64,000 nt of DNA from Alistipes sp. (GTDB lineage: Bacteria > Bacteroidota > Bacteroidia > Bacteroidales > Rikenellaceae): assembly GCF_020026455.1 (NCBI RefSeq), contig NZ_JAHHQJ010000007.1, positions 62,001 to 126,000 on the forward strand, given 5' to 3'. The notes under the pieces were generated by a model, which was not told the origin of the DNA, made no database searches, and saw only the letters and a program-made list of their open reading frames with translations. Shown in pieces: positions 39,854-48,413 of the stretch (within the stretch, counting starts at the first letter, position 1; each line of letters starts with the position of its first letter). Both the position numbers and the translations under genes were made by a program.

Positions 39854-40852
39854 ATGGCATTTTTCGATATTTTCAAAAGGAAACAGGATACACCGCCCTC
39901 CGGGGAGCAGGTGCAAAAACAGCAGGAGGAACTCTCCGCCGGGCTCGAAAAGACCAAAACGGGTCTGTTCTCCAAACTGGCGCGGGCCGTGGCGGGGCGG
40001 TCGACGATCGACACCGAGGTGCTCGACGACCTCGAGGAGGTGCTCATCTCGTCGGACGTGGGCGTGGAGACGACCGTGAAGATCATTCGCCGCATCGAGG
40101 AGCGCGTGGCCCGGGACAAGTATATGAATGCCTCGGAGCTGCAGTCGATCCTGCGCGAGGAGATCGCGACACTGATGGAGGAGGCACACGGATCGTCGGC
40201 ACATTTCGGGCTGGACGCCGCCGAGGGAGAGCCCTATGTGGTGATGGTCGTGGGCGTCAACGGCGCCGGCAAGACCACGACCATCGGCAAGCTGGCGGCA
40301 CAGCTCGGCAAGGCCGGCCGGAAGGTCTGGATCGGCGCGGCGGACACGTTCCGCGCGGCGGCCATCGACCAGCTGCAGGTGTGGGCCGACCGTGCCGGGG
40401 CGACGATGATCCGCCAGCAAATGGGCTCCGACCCCGCATCGGTGGCCTTCGACACGCTCACCTCGGCCAAGGCCAACGCCGCCGACGTGGTGCTGATCGA
40501 CACGGCCGGACGTCTGCACAACAAGATCAACCTGATGAACGAGCTGACGAAAATCCGCAACGTCATGGGCAAAGTGATCCCCGGAGCGCCGCACGAGGTG
40601 ATGCTCGTGCTCGACGGATCGACGGGTCAGAACGCCTTCGAGCAGGCGAAGCAGTTCACGCAGGCCACGCAGGTCACCTCGCTCACCATCACCAAGCTCG
40701 ACGGCACGGCCAAGGGCGGCGTGGTGATCGGCATCAGCGACCAGTTCCACATTCCGGTGCGCTACATCGGCATCGGCGAAGGCATCGACCAGCTGCGCAT
40801 CTTCAACCGAAAGGAGTTCGTCAACGCGTTGTTCGGCAATGAAAAAAATTAA
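39854..40852 (+). CDS. ftsY: signal recognition particle receptor FtsY
   Basis: SRP-receptor GTPase that docks ribosomes at the membrane, 332 residues. N domain about 30-110, P-loop GVNGAGKTTTIGKLA (about 134), WIGAADTFRAAAIDQL, DTAGRLHNKINLM (G3), TKLDGTAKGG (G4) and the end IGEGIDQLRIFNRKEFVNAL. The acidic A domain of E. coli FtsY is almost absent, as is usual in Bacteroidetes. The last 14 nt overlap rimO. Confidence 0.96.
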   Translation: MAFFDIFKRKQDTPPSGEQVQKQQEELSAGLEKTKTGLFSKLARAVAGRSTIDTEVLDDLEEVLISSDVGVETTVKIIRRIEERVARDKYMNASELQSILREEIATLMEEAHGSSAHFGLDAAEGEPYVVMVVGVNGAGKTTTIGKLAAQLGKAGRKVWIGAADTFRAAAIDQLQVWADRAGATMIRQQMGSDPASVAFDTLTSAKANAADVVLIDTAGRLHNKINLMNELTKIRNVMGKVIPGAPHEVMLVLDGSTGQNAFEQAKQFTQATQVTSLTITKLDGTAKGGVVIGISDQFHIPVRYIGIGEGIDQLRIFNRKEFVNALFGNEKN

Positions 40853-42137
40853 CGTCATAACACTCGGCTGTTCGAAAAACACGGTCGACAGCGAACATCT
40901 GATGGCCCGGCTCGCCGCCGCAGGCTACGAGATCCTCTTCGACAGCGACCGCACGGACGCCAAGGTCGTGGTGATCAACACCTGCGGATTCATCGGCGAC
41001 GCCAAGCAGGAGTCGATCGACATGATCCTCCGCGCCGCGGCGGCCAAGCAGGCCGGGAAAATCGAGCGGCTATTCGTCGTAGGATGCCTCTCGGAACGCT
41101 ATGCCGACGAGCTGCGGGCCGAGATTCCCGAGGTGGACGACTATTTCGGCGCACGTTCGTGGGACGGCATCGTCCGCGCATTGGGGGCCTCGGAGGACCC
41201 GGCGCTGGCCACCGAACGCCACCTGACGACCCCGAAGCACTATGCCTATCTAAAGATTTCGGAAGGCTGCAACTGGAAATGCGGCTATTGTGCCATCCCG
41301 CTCATCCGCGGCAGCCACGTCTCCGTCCCGATGGAGGAGCTGGAGGAGGAGGCCCGCAAACTGGCCGGGCAGGGTGTCCGGGAGTTGATGGTCATTGCGC
41401 AGGACACGACCTACTACGGCATCGACCTCTACGGCCGGCGGATGCTCGCCGAGCTGTTGCGCCGCCTGTGCCGCATCGACGGCATCGAATGGATCCGGCT
41501 CCACTACGCCTACCCCGCCGGATTCCCCGACGATGTGATCGAAACGATGGCTTCGGAGCCGAAAATCTGCAAATACCTCGACATTCCCTTCCAGCACATT
41601 TCCGACGCACAGCTCGCATCGATGCACCGCCGCCACACCAAAGCCGAAGCTCTGGAGCTGATCGGCCGTCTGCGCCGGACGATCCCCGATCTGGCGCTGC
41701 GCACGACGCTGCTGGTGGGTTATCCGGGCGAGACGGAGGCCGATTTCGAAGAACTGCTGGACTTCGTGCGCGAGGTGGGATTCGATCGGCTGGGAGTCTT
41801 TCCCTACTCGGAGGAGGAGGGGACCTGGTCGGCCGGGAATCTCCGCGACGACATCCCCGAGACGATCAAGCAGCAACGCGTGGAGCGCATCATGGCGCTG
41901 CAGAACGAAATATCGCTCGAAAACAACCGCCACCGCGTGGGGAGCACCGAACGGGTGATCGTCGACTCGCGTCAGGGCGACTGGTATGTCGGCCGCACGC
42001 AGTACGACTCGCCCGAGGTGGATCAGGAGATCCTGATTCCGGCCTCTGAGCGCCGCCTGCTGCGCGGGCATTTCTACAAGGTGGAGATCACCTCGGCCGC
42101 CGACTACGATCTCTACGGCAGGGTCGCAGGCAAGTAG
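40839..42137 (+). CDS. rimO: ribosomal protein S12 methylthiotransferase RimO
   Basis: Radical-SAM enzyme that methylthiolates a conserved aspartate of S12, 432 residues. UPF0004 domain: INVITLGCSKNTVDSEHLM and VINTCGFIGDAKQESID with cluster cysteines. Radical-SAM motif CNWKCGYC (about residue 143), then AIPLIRGSHVS. The C-terminal TRAM domain ends AADYDLYGRVAGK. TLGCSKN and the aspartate-handling TRAM region favour RimO over MiaB. The start overlaps the ftsY end by 14 nt, indicating translational coupling. Confidence 0.95.
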   Translation: MKKINVITLGCSKNTVDSEHLMARLAAAGYEILFDSDRTDAKVVVINTCGFIGDAKQESIDMILRAAAAKQAGKIERLFVVGCLSERYADELRAEIPEVDDYFGARSWDGIVRALGASEDPALATERHLTTPKHYAYLKISEGCNWKCGYCAIPLIRGSHVSVPMEELEEEARKLAGQGVRELMVIAQDTTYYGIDLYGRRMLAELLRRLCRIDGIEWIRLHYAYPAGFPDDVIETMASEPKICKYLDIPFQHISDAQLASMHRRHTKAEALELIGRLRRTIPDLALRTTLLVGYPGETEADFEELLDFVREVGFDRLGVFPYSEEEGTWSAGNLRDDIPETIKQQRVERIMALQNEISLENNRHRVGSTERVIVDSRQGDWYVGRTQYDSPEVDQEILIPASERRLLRGHFYKVEITSAADYDLYGRVAGK

Positions 42138-42196
42138 AGGCCGGGGGCGGCGACCGGAAACATTGCAGGCAAACGAAACAGCCTCTTGAAATATTA

Positions 42197-42228
42197 TTTG
42201 CTTTTTAGCGTTCTTTTACGTACCTTTG
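42197..42228 (+). promoter_or_regulatory. promoter of the coiled-coil/zapA operon
   Basis: TTTG (42197-42200), 20-nt spacer, TACCTTTG (42221-42228). The leader to the first ATG is about 110 nt. Confidence 0.85.
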
Positions 42229-42347
42229 ATGTCGGAACGACACCCTTGACAGGTCGGAGAGTTTTACCGGTGCGCAGGTTGCTTGGTTTTGGAACCGCAC
42301 GGACTTTTTCCGCCGCTGAAAGGCAATCCGGAATTTACCCGAAGGCC

Positions 42348-42668
42348 ATGGCCGACAAAAGCGTGATAACGAACATCGAAGCCCGTGTGCGGCAGTTGAT
42401 CGACGACCACAAAAGGCTGTCGGCCCTCTGTGCGGAGCTGACTGCGCAGCGCGACACGCTCCGCTCCGAGAAACGCTCGCTCGAAGAGCGCGTCCGGGAG
42501 TTGGACTCCGACCTGGCACGCATGCAGTTGACCGAAGGGCTTGCGGGCGGAGGTCGGAACCGGGAAAAAGCGCGGGCGCGCGTCAACCGTCTTATGCGGG
42601 AGGTGGACAAGTGCATCGCGCTGCTGGGACAGCCACTGGAGGCCCCGACGACGCAGAAGGCCGAATAA
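42348..42668 (+). CDS. small coiled-coil protein upstream of zapA (ZapB-like candidate)
   Basis: A 106-residue protein with a coiled coil over about residues 5-65 (NIEARVRQLIDDHKRLSALC, RSEKRSLEERVRELDSDLAR) and a helical tail (RVNRLMREVDKCIALLGQPL). I start at MADKSVITNIEARV (42348) because upstream codons lie in the leader. It is the first gene of the operon with zapA. A division-linked role, similar to ZapB which partners ZapA at the Z-ring, is an inference from position and coiled-coil form, not from sequence identity. Confidence 0.75.
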   Translation: MADKSVITNIEARVRQLIDDHKRLSALCAELTAQRDTLRSEKRSLEERVRELDSDLARMQLTEGLAGGGRNREKARARVNRLMREVDKCIALLGQPLEAPTTQKAE

Positions 42669-42797
42669 ACGGTCCGAAGAAAAGGCGCCGGGGAGAGCTG
42701 AACCGGGGGGGGGAAAAAACCCGAACTGGAGACCGAGGGCCGAAGACTGGGCCGGAAGGCCGAAGAAGAGGACGAAGAAATAAACGAAACGAAAAAA

Positions 42798-43097
42798 ATG
42801 GCAAAGCAGGCAATAACCCTCAAAATAGCAGGCAAAAGCTATCCGTTCAACATCGAGAGCGGGAAGGAGGAGATGTACCGGCTTGCCGAACGGGAGGTGA
42901 ACAGCTACCTCGCACTGATAAAACAACAGAATATCAAGAACTGGAACGACCAGGACTATCTGTCGATGACCGCGCTGAAATTCGCCATCGCGAATGTCGG
43001 AATGCGGCAGAGCCGGGAGGTGGATGACGAAGATCTCCGACAGCTCGAAAAAATCGGCACGGAAATAGATGCGTATCTGAACGACCCGAAAAAGTAA
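42798..43097 (+). CDS. zapA: cell division protein ZapA
   Basis: FtsZ-bundling protein, 99 residues. The N-terminal KQAITLKIAGKSYPFNIESG and EEMYRLAEREVNSYLALIKQ give the ZapA fold, with YLSMTALKFAIANV leading into the C-terminal helix. The 129-nt gap before it is almost pure purine on the plus strand. Downstream is a candidate 6S RNA, echoing the zapA-ssrS linkage of proteobacteria. Confidence 0.9.
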   Translation: MAKQAITLKIAGKSYPFNIESGKEEMYRLAEREVNSYLALIKQQNIKNWNDQDYLSMTALKFAIANVGMRQSREVDDEDLRQLEKIGTEIDAYLNDPKK

Positions 43098-43122
43098 CCC
43101 GTCCGGAGGCCGCCCAAGGGAT

Positions 43123-43266
43123 GACCGAGGGAGTGCGTGAACGAGAGGGTCCCGGAAAGACCGGCCGAAGGAGAACCGAGGGAAACCAAGGAAGGACCGA
43201 GGGAGTCCGTGAACGAGAGGACCCCGAAAAGACCGGCCGCGGGAAACCCAAGAAAATCAAGGGATC
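43123..43266 (+). repeat. two degenerate 72-bp purine-rich direct repeats
   Basis: Copies at 43123-43194 and 43195-43266 both begin GACCGAGGGAGT and share GTGAACGAGAGG and AGACCGGCCG. The strand is strongly purine-rich from 43098 to 43330, like the gap before zapA (42669-42797). Open frames across it give only Arg/Lys/Gly/Glu-rich noise. Function unknown. Confidence 0.7.
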
Positions 43267-43365
43267 CCGAGGGAAAGGAAAACCCGGGAAAGGTCGAGGA
43301 AGACGGGAAACCGAAAGAAGCGAGACGCATCGAACGAAAAACGTTCTTTTACATACAAAGAATCT

Positions 43366-43572
43366 ACCCGCATAGATTCCTTATAGCTTTGCGAAACTGA
43401 ACATTATTTAAATTGGGGCAACTCAAGGCATTTCAAAATCAGGCCTTACTACCCTCACGGGGAGTACGTTACGGCGTACCGTTGGAAGATTGCGATTGTC
43501 GGAGCCCCCACACATGACTGATCGGCAGATTCGTCAAACAAGAGTAAGGAATCCTATGCGGTTTTTTTATGA
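43366..43572 (+). ncRNA. structured RNA, candidate 6S RNA (6S-Flavo/Bacteroidales-1 type)
   Basis: A ~200-nt unit closed by a long terminal helix: 43368-43383 (CCGCATAG-ATTCCTTA) pairs with 43545-43561 over 16 bp with one bulged C, and seven T follow directly. Inside are TGGGG/CCCCA (43414-43418 with 43506-43510), AAGGC/GCCTT (43425-43447) and the hairpin GTACG/CGTAC (43464-43479). The closed rod with a 3' T-run and the place after zapA match 6S RNA. A TAGCTTTG box at 43384-43391 lies inside the unit; no consensus promoter lies before it, so processing from the zapA transcript, or a role as rny leader, remain possible. Confidence 0.55.
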
Positions 43573-43618
43573 CTACAGTCAAAAACCCTAATTAATAACT
43601 AAAAACAAACAAAGACCC

Positions 43619-45169
43619 ATGCATAGCAGTATCATTTTGGCTGCCTCGATCTCTGCCGTGGTCGCCGTTGCAATCTACGCGGTCATTACGAACCTCGTGG
43701 TCAAGACGTCGATCCGCAAGCGACGCGAAGCCGCCGTCAAGGAAGCTGAAGCCGAGGGAGAGATGATCAAGAAGGAGCGTATCCTTCAGGCAAAGGAAAA
43801 GTTCATACAGCTCAAGAGCGAATACGACCGTCAGGTCAACGAGCGCAACCAGAAAATCGCCCAGAGCGAGCAGCGCGCCAAGCAGATCGAGCAGAACCTG
43901 CAGAACCAGCAGCGTGAACTGGAAAACAAACTCCGCGAGAACGACCGCCTGAAAGAGCAGATGCGGAACCAGCTGCAGATCCTCGAACACAAGAAGGAGG
44001 AAGTCGACCAGATGCAGCGCGAACAGAACACGCGTCTGGAGCAGATCTCGGGCATGAGTTCCGAGGAGGCCAAGAACATCCTGATCGAGAACATGAAGGC
44101 CGAGGCCAAGACCGAAGCCGCTGCCTACATCAACGAAACGGTCGAAGAGGCCAAGCTGACCGCCACGAAAGAAGCCAAGCGGATCATCGTAGCGTCGATC
44201 CAGCGCGTGGCGACCGAAACGGCCATCGAAAATGCCGTGACGGTGTTCAACATCGAGAGCGACGAGGTCAAAGGCCGCATCATCGGCCGCGAGGGCCGCA
44301 ACATCCGCGCCCTGGAGGCCGCAACCGGCATCGAGATCATTGTCGACGACACCCCCGAGGCCATCATCCTCTCGGGCTTCGACCCCGTACGCCGCGAAAT
44401 CGCCCGCCTGGCCCTGCACCAGCTCGTCACCGACGGCCGCATACACCCCGCACGCATCGAGGAGGTTGTGGCCAAGGTCCAGAAGCAGATCGAGGAGGAG
44501 ATCGTCGAGGTCGGCAAGCGCACGACGATCGACCTGGGAATCCACGGACTCCACCCCGAGTTGATCCGCATGATCGGCAAGATGAAATACCGCTCGTCCT
44601 ACGGACAGAACCTGCTGCAGCATGCCCGTGAAACGGCGAACCTCGCAGGCATCATGGCCTCGGAGCTGGGGCTCAACCCCAAGATCGCCCGCCGGGCAGG
44701 CCTGCTGCACGACATCGGCAAGGTGCCCGATGACGAACCGGAACTGCCGCACGCAATCATCGGCATGAAACTCGCCGAGAAGTTCAAGGAGAAACCCGAG
44801 GTCTGCAACGCCATCGGCGCCCACCACGATGAGGTGGAGATGACCTCGCTCATCGCCCCGATCATCCAGGTCTGCGACGCCATCTCGGGAGCACGCCCCG
44901 GAGCACGCCGCGAAGTGGTGGAGAGCTACATCAAGCGTCTGAAGGAGATGGAGGACATTGCCCTCTCGTACCCCGGAGTGATGAAAACCTACGCCATTCA
45001 GGCCGGCCGCGAACTGCGCGTGATCGTCGGTGCCGACAAGCTCTCGGACCAGGAGTCAGAGAGCCTCTCGCACGACATAGCCAAGAAGATCCAGGACGAA
45101 ATGACCTACCCGGGTCAGGTGAAGATCACCGTCATCCGCGAGACACGGGCCGTTTCCTACGCGAAATAG
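43619..45169 (+). CDS. rny: ribonuclease Y
   Basis: Membrane-anchored endoribonuclease for mRNA turnover, 516 residues. One N-terminal transmembrane helix (ILAASISAVVAVAIYAVITN), a long charged coiled coil (about 30-185), KH domain with GRIIGREGRNIRALEAATG (about 219), and HD domain with LLQHARETANLAG and AGLLHDIGKVPDD (about 361) plus AHHDEVE. Length normal. No separate promoter was seen after the RNA element, so it may be read through from upstream. Confidence 0.96.
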   Translation: MHSSIILAASISAVVAVAIYAVITNLVVKTSIRKRREAAVKEAEAEGEMIKKERILQAKEKFIQLKSEYDRQVNERNQKIAQSEQRAKQIEQNLQNQQRELENKLRENDRLKEQMRNQLQILEHKKEEVDQMQREQNTRLEQISGMSSEEAKNILIENMKAEAKTEAAAYINETVEEAKLTATKEAKRIIVASIQRVATETAIENAVTVFNIESDEVKGRIIGREGRNIRALEAATGIEIIVDDTPEAIILSGFDPVRREIARLALHQLVTDGRIHPARIEEVVAKVQKQIEEEIVEVGKRTTIDLGIHGLHPELIRMIGKMKYRSSYGQNLLQHARETANLAGIMASELGLNPKIARRAGLLHDIGKVPDDEPELPHAIIGMKLAEKFKEKPEVCNAIGAHHDEVEMTSLIAPIIQVCDAISGARPGARREVVESYIKRLKEMEDIALSYPGVMKTYAIQAGRELRVIVGADKLSDQESESLSHDIAKKIQDEMTYPGQVKITVIRETRAVSYAK

Positions 45170-45211
45170 CCCTCATGTCCCGAGAGCGCCCAGGCGGCGC
45201 CCGACAACCCC

Positions 45212-45241
45212 AAGTCCCTCCCCTGACAAGGAGGGACTTTT
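45212..45241 (+). terminator. terminator of rny
   Basis: AAGTCCCTCC/GGAGGGACTT, 10-bp perfect stem with an 8-nt loop, then TT; 42 nt after the stop. Confidence 0.85.
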
Positions 45242-45330
45242 CATACGTACATGCCTCGGCGGCGCGACCGAAAGGAGAGCCTCAGCGCCGGAAACGGGGG
45301 ATTCAGAAACTTTTTCATACCTTTACATCC

Positions 45331-45954
45331 ATGAACAGGGAGCTCGAAGAATACATCGAGCGGGAAATCATCCCCCGATACGAAGATTTCGACGCCGCAC
45401 ACAGCACGGACCACGTCCGGACGGTCATTGCGCGGAGCCTTGAGCTGGCCGCACATTACGACGTGGACGCCGACATGGTCTACACCGTAGCCGCCTACCA
45501 CGACACGGGTCTCGCCTACGGCCGCGAACGGCACCACATCGATGCCGGGCGCATTCTTGCGGGCGACGCCCAACTGCGCCGCTGGTTCGGCGAAGAACAG
45601 ATCGCCATGATGCGCGACGCCGTGGAGGACCACCGTGCCTCATCTCAAGGCGAACCCCGCACCATTTACGGCCGGATCGTGGCCGAGGCCGACCGGGCAA
45701 TCGACCCCGAAACGATCATCCGCCGCACTGTGCAGTACGGGCTGGCGCACTACCCGGAACTGGACCGCGAAGGGCACTATGCCCGTTGCCTTGCCCATTT
45801 GCAGCAGAAATACGCCGAAGGCGGCTACCTGCGGCTCTGGATTGCGGAATCGGAAAATGCCAGGCGCCTCGAAGAACTGCGCGGCGTGATTCGCGACCCG
45901 CAACGGCTGCGGAAGATGTTCAACGCCGCATTCGACTCGCAGACCGGCGAGTAG
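45331..45954 (+). CDS. HD-domain phosphohydrolase family protein
   Basis: A 207-residue soluble HD protein. HSTDHVRTVIARSLELA supplies the first histidine, VAAYHDTGLAYGRERHHIDA the HD pair, and the helical C-terminus includes IYGRIVAEADRAIDPETIIR with a further metal-binding Asp. Substrate unknown; small HD proteins act on nucleotides or phosphoesters. I choose MNRELEEYIEREI because upstream codons lie past the rny terminator. A near-consensus TACCTTTA lies 6 nt upstream of the ATG region (45318), too close for a normal leader. Confidence 0.82.
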   Translation: MNRELEEYIEREIIPRYEDFDAAHSTDHVRTVIARSLELAAHYDVDADMVYTVAAYHDTGLAYGRERHHIDAGRILAGDAQLRRWFGEEQIAMMRDAVEDHRASSQGEPRTIYGRIVAEADRAIDPETIIRRTVQYGLAHYPELDREGHYARCLAHLQQKYAEGGYLRLWIAESENARRLEELRGVIRDPQRLRKMFNAAFDSQTGE

Positions 45955-46008
45955 ACAGCCTCGCAAAGGCCGGGTAGCCCCGGGTAGATGCGGGAAACAG
46001 GAACCCGC

Positions 46009-46176
46009 CGTCGGAGCAGCTCGCAAAACGATCTGTCTCGGGAGCCGCTCACAAAATACCCCGACGTCGGAGCGGCTCGCAAAACGGCCCATCTTCAGAG
46101 CCGTTTGCAAAAGATCCCGCCTTCGGAACGGTTCGCCAAACAGCCGCCGTCGGACACCGCTCGCAAAAAATCCCGG
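46009..46176. repeat. 28-bp tandem repeat array, six degenerate units
   Basis: Six contiguous units with an exact 28-bp period; the core GCTCGCAAAA or a 1-3 base variant occurs at 46019, 46047, 46075, 46103, 46131 and 46159. An approximate unit is CGTCGGAGCGGCTCGCAAAA plus eight variable bases near CGATCCCG. There are no spacers, so it is not CRISPR, and 28 is not a multiple of three, so it is not coding. The last unit runs into the terminator of the convergent gene. Confidence 0.9.
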
Positions 46177-46200
46177 ACGCCACTTGCCGGCATCCGGGAT
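46165..46200 (-). terminator. terminator of the DHODH-like gene
   Basis: ATCCCGGATGCC/GGCGTCCGGGAT with one G-U pair and a 7-nt loop, followed on the minus strand by six T; 23 nt after the stop codon. Confidence 0.9.
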
Positions 46201-46223
46201 TCAGGAACAAAGCGATGCGAAGT

Positions 46224-47192
46224 CTACTCGCGATCGAGCGGGAAATACTTCATATACTGTACCCGCTGGTAGAAATCGCCCTTTGAGGAGCCGTAATCCA
46301 TGCGTCCGCGGAATTCGTCGAGCGACTCGAAACCCTGACGGGCTGCCCACGCGTCGATGAAGCGGTTCATCTCCCCGATCACCTCGTAGCCGTGTTTGTG
46401 GATCGCCGTGCAGACCTGCACCGCCGCCGCGCCGCAGAGCAGTGACTTGACCGCTGCAGCCCCGTCGTGGACACCGGTCGAAACGGCGATATCCAACTGC
46501 GGGAGCGCGTGGGCGCACAGCGCCGTACTGCGCAGCACGTTGCGCAGTTCGCTCGGCTCGCTGAACGGATTGCCGTTCACCAGGCTCATCTTCTCAATGT
46601 CGATATCCGGTTCGAAAAAGCGGTTGTAGAGCACCAATCCGCAGGCCCCGCGGCCCAACAGCACATCGCCGACCGACAGCACGTTCGTAAGCCGCATCGG
46701 CAGCTTCACCGACACGGGGATCTTCACCGCGGCGACGACCTTGCGCACGATCTCGGCATAATGGCTCTCGATCTCCTGCGCCGCGGCGAGACGATCCGTC
46801 GGAAGCAGGAAGATGTTCAGCTCCAGGGCCGAAGCTCCTGCCTGCTGCATGGCCGCGGCATATTCGATCCACGCGTCGCCCGCACCGGCACAGTTGATGC
46901 TGCCGATGACGGGAACACCCGTCCCGGCGGCATCGGAGACCAGCTTCAGCAACTCCGCCTTATAGGCTTCACCCAGATAGCGCTCGAGGTATTCCCCGGC
47001 ATCGCCGTAACCTTCCATGCGGTCGAGCGAGGCAGCCTGGCGGTAGATCTGCTCCTCGAAAATTGATTTCAGCACCACGGCGCCCGCACCGTTGCGAACA
47101 CACTGTTCGACATTGCCGATCGAGGCAGTGTAGGGCGAACTGCTGACTACGATGGGGCTGGAAAGATCCAGCCCGAGGTATTTCGCTTTCAT
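46224..47192 (-). CDS. dihydroorotate dehydrogenase-like flavoprotein
   Basis: A 322-residue TIM-barrel flavoprotein of the class 1 DHODH-like type: KYLGLDLSSPIVVSSSPYTA, AGAVVLKSIFEEQIYRQ, VPVIGSINCAGAGDAWIEYA, LELNIFLLPTDR, IPVSVKLPMRLTNV and VSTGVHDGAAAVKSLLCGAA. Real pyrimidine synthesis is served by the class 2 pyrD at 33203, so this paralogue probably has another substrate. The catalytic Cys or Ser region is not clear. Start at MKAKYLGLDL (47192), 25 nt after gcvT, so it is in that operon. Confidence 0.85.
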   Translation of the reverse strand: MKAKYLGLDLSSPIVVSSSPYTASIGNVEQCVRNGAGAVVLKSIFEEQIYRQAASLDRMEGYGDAGEYLERYLGEAYKAELLKLVSDAAGTGVPVIGSINCAGAGDAWIEYAAAMQQAGASALELNIFLLPTDRLAAAQEIESHYAEIVRKVVAAVKIPVSVKLPMRLTNVLSVGDVLLGRGACGLVLYNRFFEPDIDIEKMSLVNGNPFSEPSELRNVLRSTALCAHALPQLDIAVSTGVHDGAAAVKSLLCGAAAVQVCTAIHKHGYEVIGEMNRFIDAWAARQGFESLDEFRGRMDYGSSKGDFYQRVQYMKYFPLDRE

Positions 47193-47217
47193 AGAATAAA
47201 TCACTTACGGTTTGTAT

Positions 47218-48318
<1,101 letters not shown>

Positions 48319-48353
48319 ATGTATCGAGTGTTTGATGCTGGCTTCATGTATTT

Positions 48354-48406
48354 AAAATCCCGCTCCCCGGCTCCGAAATCTCCCGCCGGAAGGGGAAGCA
48401 GCGGGA
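48354..48406 (-). terminator. candidate terminator of the acetyltransferase-fold gene
   Basis: TCCCGCT/AGCGGGA plus an inner CCCC/GGGG stem with a 4-nt bulge, followed on the minus strand by TTTTAAA; 8 nt after the stop codon. Confidence 0.5.
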
Positions 48407-48413
48407 CGGCTGA

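Noticed and set aside
43384..43391. Promoter of rny at TAGCTTTG
   Set aside because: A transcript starting there would lack the left arm of the closing helix whose right arm precedes the T-run, and no -33 element is present. Kept only as an alternative in the RNA entry.
43121..43400. Two basic small proteins over the purine-rich repeats
   Set aside because: Composition simply follows the A/G-rich repeats (Arg, Lys, Glu, Gly). Two frames are equally open, and both run into the structured RNA.
46009..46176. CRISPR array
   Set aside because: The 28-bp units are contiguous without spacers, degenerate, and there are no cas genes in the window.
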